From contig CM070640.1 in the NCBI GenBank assembly GCA_036346255.1, forward strand, positions 36,141,238 to 36,205,237: 64,000 nucleotides of DNA, given 5' to 3'. Positions 45,901-55,400 of the stretch are shown one piece after another. This stretch comes from Ampelocalamus luodianensis (taxonomy: Eukaryota > Streptophyta > Magnoliopsida > Poales > Poaceae). Below the pieces are notes generated by a model, which was not told where the DNA came from, searched no databases, and was given only the letters and a program-made list of their open reading frames with translations. Both the position numbers and the translations under genes were made by a program. Each line of letters starts with the position of its first letter. The stretch's first letter is position 1.

Positions 45901-46426
45901 CGCCTGGAGCCGAGTCCCACGTCTTCTTCTTCGCAGGTTTGCCCTTGAAGAAGAGATTGTCGTCCTTGGTCACGGTCCAGTAGAACCACCTCTTCCTCGA
46001 TCTCGGCCATGACAACTGGGTAAACATAAGGATGTACTCCCTCAACATCCTGTTGAGGAGTTGGAAGCCACAGCTACCAGCAATCAACCGGTGCTTACCC
46101 AGATCTAGATGGATTCCCATATATGTCTCACACAAGTACACAAAAACGCTCAGCATTGTGATAGAGCTGGGAACAAAGTTCACCAACTCCACCCCAAAAT
46201 GCTCAAGCACAATCGTTAGGAACAAGTGCGCAGGCAGTTGAAGGCCACACTCGTAGTACACTTGGAACACTGGGATCTTCCCCAGCTCGTCTGATGGCCA
46301 ATGCTCTCCTTCAGCATCGATTCACTTCACCAAGACTCGCATTGGAATCTTATCCGCAGCAACAAGAATTATCATCTTCTCTACATCCATCTCCGATCTC
46401 TCCCATTTGGAAATGACTTCGACCAT
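42953..46426 (-). pseudogene. Antisense gene of a Tat-like Gypsy element, PF04195 (Transposase_28, putative gypsy type transposon) family
   Basis: Five exons can be read on the minus strand with GT-AG borders: about 46426-45723, 45645-45521, 45432-45177, 43758-43453 and 43373-42953. Exon 1 carries the PF04195-type region: GEHWPSDELGKIPVFQVYYE, CGLQLPAHLFL, LEHFGVELVNFVPSSITMLS and VFVYLCETYMGIHLDLG. Exon 3 has a basic KRRR patch and a heptad-like end. Exon 5 is Thr/Val/Glu-rich. In-frame stops: TGA at 46322-46324, TGA near 45833, TAA in exon 3 and TAG at 43558. There is also a frameshift near 45780. The function is unknown; despite the family name it is not a transposase. The gene lies antisense to the LTR at 46868, as reported for extra antisense ORFs of Tat-lineage elements. 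Confidence 0.75.
43842..45150 (-). mobile_element. Solo Copia LTR (1309 bp), TSD GTTTT
   Basis: On the minus strand it starts TGTTGGAGATATGCCCTAGA (the start typical of grass Angela/RIRE1-type Copia LTRs) and ends CCGTTTCCCTACA. The 5-bp duplication GTTTT is perfect (43837-43841 and 45151-45155). A TATA box (TATAAAGG) is the reverse complement of 44234-44241. No internal sequence is present, so it is a product of LTR-LTR recombination. It lies in intron 3 of the antisense gene, 27 bp past the donor. Confidence 0.93.
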
Positions 46427-46580
46427 TTCTTCATGGATTTGGATTGGATTCAAAGATATTTGAGTTGGACTCCAAGAGATATGGGGGAAATTGCGATTCA
46501 GATGGAAACAGGAGAAGCAGGAGCTCTAGAGATTCGAACTATTGGGGAGAGTAAAAACCCTAGGTTTACCCCCTAGTGGC

Positions 46581-46588
46581 TATTTATA
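46581..46588 (-). promoter_or_regulatory. TATA box of the antisense gene
   Basis: TATAAATA on the minus strand, about 155 bp before the ATG at 46426, followed by a CCTAGGGTTTTTACTCTCCC leader typical of plant 5' UTRs. Confidence 0.6.
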
Positions 46589-46867
46589 ACCGCGGGTCTG
46601 GAGTAAAAGATCGTGGGAACCCAACAATTACAATATCTTCAGGAATCGCTCCCAACAGATAGAAGTTGTAAGAGGCGGTTGGTATTCTTTATTTTGTCTA
46701 TTCGGGAAAAGGGTATTTTATTTTTACAACTCACGTAAAAATACCTTTCTTGACCAAGTCAACTTCTGATAATAAAAAAAATACCAGTCGAAGACAGTCT
46801 ATCTTCGACCATAATCATACGACCACTTTTCCAATTAAGTCATTTTCACTTGAACTTAGGGGCTAGA
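46589..46867 (+). other. Interval between antisense gene promoter and 3' LTR, ending in a polypurine tract
   Basis: No gene. It ends ACTTAGGGGCTAGA immediately before the LTR, a polypurine tract like those of Tat/RIRE2-type elements, on the plus strand. This shows that the host element runs left to right. Confidence 0.5.
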
Positions 46868-46999
46868 TGACAAGGATCTAATAATCCTGAATTAATTAAA
46901 CTATTTATCTGTAATATTTGTTATAGATAATAATCTCTTTACACAACTTTCAAAGGTAAACCTTATCGTTAATAATGATGAAGATTATAATTACCTGTT

Positions 47000-47150
47000 G
47001 GTCGTAAGCCATTCTACGACTACCCTCTATGGTCGTAAGTCATTCTACGACCACCATATGGTCGTAAGATTATCTACGACTACCTACTGATCGTAAGTTC
47101 TACTATATATGATCGTATTATGGTCGTAAGCTTTATTACGACCAGGTCAA
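47000..47150. repeat. Array of small hairpins (GTCGTA...TACGAC)
   Basis: GGTCGTAAG or a variant begins at 47000, 47031, 47060 and 47089, and again near 47111 and 47123. Each is followed by TACGAC about 14 bases later, so each unit can fold as GTCGTA/TACGAC. It lies about 280-410 bp upstream of the LTR TATA box. Confidence 0.7.
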
Positions 47151-47413
47151 CATGACCACCCTTTGGTCGATGAAGACCACAGACATGTGGACACAATCGA
47201 CTAGGGACTGTATGCACTATGTTTAGTTATATGCAGTAGATAAATAGGTGTCATTATCCTCTGATATAAGTGCACATAACTCTCTGTCTCTGGCATAACT
47301 ACAAGGCTAGCGTGGAAGGGGTTGTCTCTCTGACAATAACAGCCATCAACGTACGCAATTCATCAACCGTTGAGGTGTCTCCTGATATAGACAACTGTCA
47401 CCCCCTCAGACGC

Positions 47414-47423
47414 TATATAAAGG
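47414..47423 (+). promoter_or_regulatory. TATA box of the 46868-47662 LTR
   Basis: TATATAAAGG in a CGC-TATATAAAGG-ATAAC context, 240 bp from the LTR end. Confidence 0.65.
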
Positions 47424-47662
47424 ATAACACCGGTAGACAGAGAAAAAACAAGCAACACAAGCAACAGAACAAGAAATAAATCATTAGTTCTAGTTTTTAA
47501 TGACTTCTTTTCTATTGTAAACACGCTCAATACAAGAACACAGGAGTAGAGTTATTATTCTCCTAGAAGAAGATCCTATCTAAATCTCTGTCTCATCTTA
47601 TATAGTCTCGATTAAGGAGGCCTCAGCATTTATTTTATAAATTCGATGTTAAAACATCGACA

Positions 47663-47918
47663 TTACGTATATGAAATATAAGGGTTTCTTAAGGCGCCAA
47701 ACATTTTTCCTATACATGTACACCAACCTGTATATATGTACTGTCCCACTGTTCTTTACATGACAATTCCAACAGCACTAATTACCCAAAAAAATGGTAT
47801 GTAATTAATCTAGCAAAATCCTTTTGATATTAATCTTGTGAAAAAAGAATCAAATTTTGCAATGTCGCAATTATATATATGTGCCAATCAAAGCCAATGT
47901 GATGGATGCATTAATGCG
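47663..47918 (-). other. 3' flank of the transporter gene
   Basis: AT-rich DNA with no gene. It should contain the transporter 3' UTR and polyadenylation signals, which I could not place. Confidence 0.4.
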
Positions 47919-49671
47919 TCACTTGGTGTGGAAGAGCTGCTCCATGTCCTCGAGGCTCCGGCCCTTGGTCTCCGGCAGGCAGGTGTAGATGAACACGAAG
48001 GCAGCGGCGGCGACGGCGGCGTAGAGGTAGAACGCGCCGGCCATGGTGATGGCCCCGTAGAGCGAGATGAAGGTCATGGTGACGACGCCGCTCATGACGC
48101 GGTTCATGGCGGTGCCGAGCCCGGCGCCCTGCCCGCGCAGCCGCAGCGGCAGGATCTCCGAGCTGTACACCCACGCCAGGGGCCCGAACCCGACCGAGAA
48201 GGTGCACACGAACGCCACCACGGCCGCCACGGCCACAGCCGCCACCGCCGCGTCGTCCTTGGCACCGGCGAAGGCGGCGAATATGGAACCCAACACGAGC
48301 AGCGACGCCGTCATGCCGCCGGTGCTGACGAGGAGGAGGGGGCGCCTGCCGACGCGGTCGGCGAGCACCATGGCGATGAGGATCGAGCTAGCCTTCGCCA
48401 CGCCGAAGAGGACGTTGAGCCCCAGGAGGAGGGTGTTCGACGTGACGCCGGCCATGGCCAGCACGCGCGGGCCGTACAGCACCACCGAGTCGATGCCCGA
48501 CGCCTGCTGGAAGAACTGCAGCGTCAACACGATGGCCAGCACCCGCCGGACGCCGGCCTTGGTCGCCACCTCCTTCCACGCGCTCCCGCTCTCACCGCCG
48601 GCGACGACCTCCTCAATCTCCAGCAGCCTCTGCTCGGCCTCCGCGAGCGTGTCCGACGTCCGATCGAGCACGACCTTCGCCTCGTTGATCCGGCCCTTCA
48701 TCGCCAGCCACCGCGGCGACTCCGGCATGGTGAGCACGCCGGCTGCCAGAAACACGGTGGGCACCACCCCCGCCGCGAACATCAGCCGCCACGACAGGTG
48801 CACCGGCAACGCCGAGAAGGCGAAGTTGGACACGTAGCTCAGCATCACTCCACTGTTGATAAAAATCTTCAAAAACAAATTTTTTTCAGATTTCCACACA
48901 AGAACCAATCATTTAGCAGTAGTAATTAACACGGTATTTTTTCAGATTTCTACTAGAATTGAACTGTATCCGTTGAATTTATTTCACGTTTCAAACAGGA
49001 CGTAAATTGTACAAATTTGTAGCAGCACGACACGGCGGAAGTGCGAGCGACCTCACCTCGGGAAGGGAGCTGAGGAGGCCGCGGGAAGAGGCGGGGGCGA
49101 TCTCGGCGGCGTAGACGGGGGCGATGACGAGGGCGTAGCCGACGCCGATGCCGGCGATGAATCTTCCGGCCATGAGAGCGACGTACTCGCCGGCGAGCGC
49201 CATGATCAGGGGGCCCACGAGGAAGAAGGCGTTCGTGAGAACGATGGTGAGGCGGCGGCCGAGGCGGTCGGAGGTCCACCCCGCGAGCAGCGCGCCGACG
49301 AGAGAGTAGATGTTGATGGAGCCGGAGAGCACCTCGATCTGCGTGTCGCTCACCCCGAGGTCCTCCGCCATGAAGATCTGCGCCCCGCTCGTCACCGCGA
49401 CGTCTGCACATACATGCGCATGCAATGGCGCTCGTAAGCTACGTCCATGGCGCGCAACTCGCATGTATGTATGCAAGTGTGTGTGTGTGTGTGTGTACGT
49501 ACTGTAGCCCGCGAGGACGGAGGTCATGGAGGCGAGCACGGCGCAGAGGAAGGAGTACTTGTTGCGCGTCGGCGTAGGCGGAGGGGCGTCGTCGGGCTTC
49601 GAGGCGTCGGCGCCGGCGGCCAGCAGAGGGGCCTCGGCGTCCGGCCGCTGCTGCTGCTGCTCCATGGGCAT
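47919..49671 (-). CDS. Polyol/monosaccharide transporter (PLT/PMT subfamily, MFS sugar transporter), three exons, 487 aa
   Basis: The exons are 49671-49503, 49403-49057 and 48866-47919. The lengths 169+347+948 nt keep phase, and donors and acceptors are GT/AG (GTACGTAC...GTGCAG; GTGAGG...TTGAAG). Family marks: NKYSFLCAVLASMTSVLAGY in helix 1, SDRLGRRLTIVL, PESPRWLAMKGR, FFQQASGIDSVVLYGPRV, LADRVGRRPLLL and LPETKGRSLEDMEQLF at the C-terminus. About 12 hydrophobic segments are expected, in the plasma membrane or tonoplast, with proton-coupled uptake of polyols or sugars as the usual role. The conserved helix-1 Asp (GYD) is Asn here because the split codon reads AAC. The very high GC3 is typical of grass genes. 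Intron 1 holds a GT microsatellite (about 49478-49496). No stop or frameshift was seen. Confidence 0.93.
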
Positions 49672-51603
49672 GGCTAGCTACTGTCTGTCTCTGACTCGGT
49701 GGTTCTCCAAAGATGAAGATTACTGAAGCTTATTTGGGGCGTCTGAGAGATTTCAGTGTCTTGACCCGGCAAGTGGCATGGGGTTGCTTGTCTGGCTCTG
49801 GCCTTTATTTCTTGCTAGCTAGCTAGCTACCACATGGTCCATGGGAGAAAACTAGTGGAATATGCCAAAAGAAATCGATATCCTGGGGCTTGGCTAGGGG
49901 TACAGCACAAGAAAATCCTACGAGATCACTTTTAGATCTATATTAGATTTTTTCAATCTCACAACGTATAGTAAAATAAATCAATCATATCTTTACATGT
50001 CTATATGTCAATATTTGAAATGAGTTAATACAAAGATCTGTAGTTAAGGATGTCTCATAGGATTTATTTCTAGGTACAGATACGCGGGTCATCTAACCGT
50101 AATTTCTCACTAGAATGCTGATCAACTGACATGCCACACGCTTGTGTTGTCACTTAAAGACGTGTTTTCTCACCTTATACTTTTCTACTAGTGTTTTTTT
50201 TCAACCTTTTAGGTAGCAAGAAAAGTAGGAAGTAACTAGAAATGAATCATTCTTTATGGGAATTTTATGTTAGGGCGCAACCACATAGACCATCAAATTG
50301 AGAACCGTAGGCTTTATTTGTCGTGGGATAGATCTAACTTATCACTAGAACATTAATTAGACGGTATTTACGGGTGTACCGTTGCTTAAATAGTATGCTG
50401 ATTGGTTTTTTTCCTCTCTGTTTCTGGCATAGTTGTTGCTTGATGGAGTGCTTTTGTGAATGTTCTCGATGGTGGTTTCGTGGTATTGGACTATTTCTAT
50501 GTATGGTTGGTTTTGGAGCATTTGGAAGAGTAGCCATGGTTAGTTATCTAATTTGAGGCATACTAAGAAGGGGACCTCAAGTCCTATACATGGATATGTT
50601 GATGAATGTGAGCCATGATTGGTTTCTGTTCGTCCCTACTAAGATCTGGCCATCCCTATTAAGATCTCCACAAGATTTCTTTCAAATTTGGGTGTGGACC
50701 AACCATTGATGCTGATGTTACAACCTGTGTTTAATTGTCCTTAAAATACTTGTACTATTTAAATTGTCCAAAGAAAAATATATGTTCTTGCATATAAACA
50801 TGAAAAGGACTAGCTGTGTACAAAATGAATACTGTAACCTATAGATGATGTTTGACATATGAGGATCAAATCAGAGGGGTAGGTGTTCCTCAAAAGGAAC
50901 TCAATTCCCTCCTCTCTATGCAACTTGTTAATTGACAGGCTGATCAAACACGCTTACAGTAGAAAGCGACTTGACAGGCGCATGGCACACTATTACAGAA
51001 GAAGACAACACAGTATCTGATTTTGGCCTAAGGTTTCGTGCCTGAAAATTATGTAAGCAAAAATTCATCTGTGCACGTAACATGTTGGAAAACTATAATT
51101 TAAGCAACATAGGACTAACCAAGTCCAATCTGAAATTTTCGAAGTGATAAGTTGTCACTGCTGCAGCATCCTAAGCTGGAGATATTTTCATCCTCGCCAG
51201 AACAGCAGTCCTATTCTGATGGCAATGGAAGGCAATAGTATCCATCTTTACTTAGGGCGGCAAGGACCACTGGTTTTTAGAGGAAGCTGGTGAAATTGCT
51301 CATACATGAATCTTGCAGAAGCATCACAAATCAGAGATATTTGAGCTTCAAAGAAAATAAAAAATCTGAGATATTTGCTCCCCCTATGATTGTACGGATG
51401 GATGATAAGAATCAAGTTCAGGGATTTCACCCCCGGATGTTTGACAGCTGAGCGTTGCTACATGCAGTAACGTACAAATTGACGTACCCTTCATACCCAA
51501 AATATACTGTTAAGTTGTGGCAGAATCAATGATCTATTTGTCATTTGAGTGTGACAACTGAGAACACTGTTAAATTGATCCAAGGATCCATGCAGTATCA
51601 TAA
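49672..51603. other. Intergenic region upstream of the transporter
   Basis: No gene recognised. A TATA-like AAGAAATAAAGG on the minus strand (about 49805-49816) lies about 140 bp before the transporter ATG. About 49898-50084 may be a small TIR element: GTACAGCACAAGAAAATCCT at the left and, reverse complemented, TGTACCTAGAAATAAATCCT at the right, both followed by A[CT]GAGA. Without a clear target duplication I leave it as a candidate. The short frames at 50334-50556 are chance. Confidence 0.5.
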
Positions 51604-51899
51604 GGGCATGTACAATGCAAGATGCTTATATATGAATGCTTAAAGAAAGAGAATGTAGCCACATCATCAAGTATATATGTAAAAGTTGTTTCCTCCAATG
51701 CAAACATCTGTTTTGTAGGTGCTTAGATGATTGTATTATCTATTAATTATATATAGTTATATACATAAGCACCTCTTAAGCACCAATGCTTAATCAAGCA
51801 TTGATGCTACAAAATAAGCACCTCATCTATCCTATATGGCAAGAAAAATCAGTTTTTCTTTGCTAAACACCTCTCTAAGCACCTGCATTGTACATGCTC
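51604..51899. mobile_element. Tourist-like MITE (PIF/Harbinger type), 296 bp, TSD TAA
   Basis: The left end is GGGCATGTACAATGCAAGAT. The right end, reverse complemented, is GAGCATGTACAATGCAGGTG. The ends match over most of 25 bp and the TAA duplication is perfect (51601-51603 and 51900-51902). There is no coding capacity. The interior is AT-rich with GCACCT/AGGTGC-type subterminal repeats. Confidence 0.88.
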
Positions 51900-52418
51900 T
51901 AAGAAAGTATGGTACTGTCTTTCACCTCTCTAGTGACTCAGATGTTGATATACATGAATCATCGTAATAATCTGTCCACTAGGTATTGTTTCCCAACTAC
52001 GCTGTCTTTGCATTTGTTCTAAAGTGCATCCAATGGTATACATCACGACTCCAAAAATCATTGCACAGGGTTATGCACTAACAGAAAATTCAGTTCACTG
52101 AAGCCTTTTAAATAAGCACCAAGATCTGGATGAGTAAGTGATGCATGCAAAAATGGACACCATTGATGGTGGTCAAGAATCATCAATCCAGGAAACAGAT
52201 TAAAGTTCTATTATATCCATAGAAAACTCAAGTTCTATAATATCCATTTAAAATTTCATTATGTGCACAAATCCAACATCTAGTTTAGACTTGATACTTC
52301 AGTAACAGGAAACAGACTCAAACATTCACTCTCTACATAAGATCATCCACGAACAACTTCGGTACAGGTATAGATACGGCCTCCCAAACACATGGATAAA
52401 TATCTAAATTTAGCTCAT
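51900..52418 (-). other. 3' flank and 3' UTR region of the RAMP4 gene
   Basis: No coding potential. The part next to the stop codon (about 52266-52418) is the presumed 3' UTR. Confidence 0.5.
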
Positions 52419-55400
52419 TTAGGCCATCCCGCCACTAGTCGCTGTCCTGATTATCTGAAACAAGGCTGCAAAGAACCAAAAATACAGGCTGTCAGATTTC
52501 ATTTTGTTTAGATCACTACCTTCTCAACTTAGTAAAGAAATGCATATTGCTGAAAAATGTAAGCCAGATAATTAACTTACATACAGATGTTAAACAGATG
52601 AACAGTACAGACACATAAATTAAGCAAAAGTGCTATAAAGTTTTGCAGAAAAACAAAACTGGCACATGCATGAAGTAAAACTTCTATGATGTTCCGTATG
52701 CAGAACAGCTTCACATTCCCTAACTGTCTATTCTTTTTAAATTTACAGTTTCACTCCTTTGCCAATTAATGTATCCTAACAGGGGGCAAAACACTTCACT
52801 TAAGCAAATGGAAGTCTACATAATATTTAACACTCACTTGCAAGAGTGCATAAACTTGTCAACAACTTAGCATCTGAAGCATGTAATACATATACATTAG
52901 ACAGGGAAATTTGCATAGTCGAGGAAATTAACATGGTGGCTTGACTGTTAAGATGTACAGTCAAGTGAATAAGAGTTACATCCACTGAAAATATAGACCA
53001 ACAGCCTTAATGACAAAAAAAAAAAACCATGCTTTCATAGCTGGATGCACTTTCCATTTATCTTGAGTAATACATAGTCCAAAAACGCTATGACAAAATT
53101 TTAAAAAACCAGACAGCATGTTGAAGTACAGAGTGTAATAATGTTAAAGAGAAGCAACATGCATTAATGCATTATCACAGAAATCCTCCATTGAAGCCAG
53201 GTGATCTCAGCCAGGGAACAAAAAACCGGTGGGGTCCGGGATTCAAAATCCCGGCCGGAATCCTTTATATTCAAATTCAAATTCAAAATTCCAGCAAAAA
53301 CATCTCAAATTCAAATTTATTTAGACGAAATTCATCTGGTTTTCTACCGGGATCTCCGATTACCGGCCGGGAACCGTTACCGGGCACCGAACGGGATTGT
53401 GCCCGGTAACGGGTTTTTGATCCCTGATCTCAGCTGTCAACAACGTCTCTCAACTCAGCCTCAACGCTCGAACGGGAAACTACAGTCTGCTTCTTGATCT
53501 TCCAGGCAATCAAGGAGAAACCAAGAAAAACACAATAGGCGGAAAGAGATCGGCGATCAGAATGATCGCTAGCCCAGTTCGCATCAGAATACGCCTGAAG
53601 GTGCAAAGAACTGGAGCGAGGAAAGAAACGGTGATGAGTGATGGTCCCGCGAAGATATCGTAAAACACGAAGAAGATAAGTATAGTGAAGCTGAGTGCGA
53701 GCAGAGACAAACTGACTCAGGATGTGAATTGGGTGAGAGATGTCAAGGCGAGTGATCCTAAGGTAGACTAGGCTCCCGACAAGATGGCGGTAGCGAGTGG
53801 GATCCTCAAGAGACTCACCATCAGTAGGCCGAAGCTGAACACCAAGCACCATCGGAGTATCCACCACACGCTGATCAGTGAGATAGGCGCGAGTAAGGAT
53901 GTTCTGAATGTACTTCTCCTAGGAGAGATAGTAGCCCTCGGCGCGTAGAAGTGATCTCGATCCCAAGGAAATAACGAAGAGGACCCAAATCAGACATCAA
54001 GAACTGCTCACTGAGACGCTCCTTCACAAAGGCAATGTACTGAGAGTCATCTCCAGTAATGATCATATCATCTACATAGAGAAGGAGGAGTGTCCGACCC
54101 TGAGGAGAGGTATGGACGAAGAGGGCAAGGATGTGATCACTAGCGGAGAAGCCGGCAGCAGCGACAACAAAGGAGAAGCGGTCAAACCAAGCACGAAGGG
54201 CTTGTTTGAGCCTATGGAGAGAGCAAAGAAGGCGACACACATGCCATCAAGGACAGAATACCCAGGGGTGGTTGCATGTAGACCTCCTCACGCAGTTCGC
54301 CATTGAGAAAGGCATTCTTAACGTCCAACTGAGAGATGGACCACTGTCGAACAGAGACCACAGCAAGGAGAGTGCGAACAATGGTCATGTGAGCAACACG
54401 AGCGAAAATCTCACCGTAGTCGCGACTATGCTACTGCTGAAAACCACGCGCCACGAGACGAGCCTTGTAGCACTCAAGAGAACCATCTGAGCGAATCTTG
54501 ATCTTGTACACCCACTTGCACCTGATGGGAGTGACACGCGTAGGTAGGGGCAAGAGATCCCAAGTGTCAGTACGCTCCAAAGCATCAATCTCCTCAGTCA
54601 TCACGAGCTACCACTCAAGGTGAGCAACAGCCTCACGGTAGGTCATAGGCTCAAAAAGAGCAGTGGCTGCAAAACCATAGCGCTCAGACGGCCTAACGGT
54701 ATGACGATCACGAAGATCGTATCTGGGAGGAGAAGGCGAAGTAAAACCCAACAAGGACGGAGAAGGAGAACTAGGAACAGGGCCCAACAAAGACGGAGAC
54801 TCAACAGGGAAAGGAGTGGGCCGAGGACGGCGAGAGTAGTGTAGGGGAAAAGGTGGAATCTCAACAACAGAGCGGGAAGGAAACTTCAGCGGATGGGGAA
54901 CAAGTGGAACCGGAGGAGAGGGAGGCGAAGAAGATGGATGATGAGGTGAAATAGTGGTGGAAAGTTGAGAGTCAGGAAAAATCAAAAAGGAGATCGACTC
55001 AACAAGAGAATCCGCGCTAATAGGGGGGAACGAGGGTAGTAAGATCGGGACTCGTCAAAAGTGACATCCCGAGAAATCCTCATCCTGCGAGTAATAGGGT
55101 CATAACAACGATAACCCTTATGCTCAACACTGGAGCCAAGAAAAACACACTCAACTGACTGGACAGTCAGTTTGGTGTGCTCACGAGGTGGAAGAAGAAC
55201 GAAACAGATACAGCTGAAACTGCGAAGGTGACTGTACTCTGGAGCTCGACCAAAGAGACGCTCGACAGGGGTAGAACCCTGAAGAGCAGTGGAAGGTTGC
55301 ATGTTGATGAGAAAAACAGCAGTAGAAATAGCATTAGCCCAGAAATGAGGGGGGACAAAAGAGGCAAGCATGAGAGCGCGAGCGGTCTCAAGCAGTGACG

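Larger units (their letters stand above)
46868..47662 (+). repeat. LTR of the Tat/RIRE2-like Gypsy element (795 bp)
   Basis: Begins TGACAAGGATC after the polypurine tract and ends AAACATCGACA. The TATA box TATATAAAGG is at 47414. It is followed by host-like DNA with no PBS, so it is a 3' LTR. The left boundary of the element was not found. The termini are inferred, with no duplication to confirm them. Confidence 0.6.

Noticed and set aside
45833..46270. Calling the PF04195 frame a transposase
   Set aside because: The family name is historical. There is no DDE or other catalytic motif, and its context is an antisense gene in a Gypsy element.
47838..48929. Long plus-strand open frame (363 codons)
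   Set aside because: It is the antisense shadow of transporter exon 3. The minus-strand frame has clear MFS motifs and splice sites, while the plus frame is a His/Arg-rich product of GC-rich codons.
49898..50084. Small TIR element upstream of the transporter
   Set aside because: The ends are similar (GTACAG..AAATCCTACGAGA type), but no target duplication could be defined. Kept only as a candidate in the intergenic note.
50334..50556. 60-67 codon frames upstream of the transporter
   Set aside because: No similarity or start context; overlapping on both strands. Chance.
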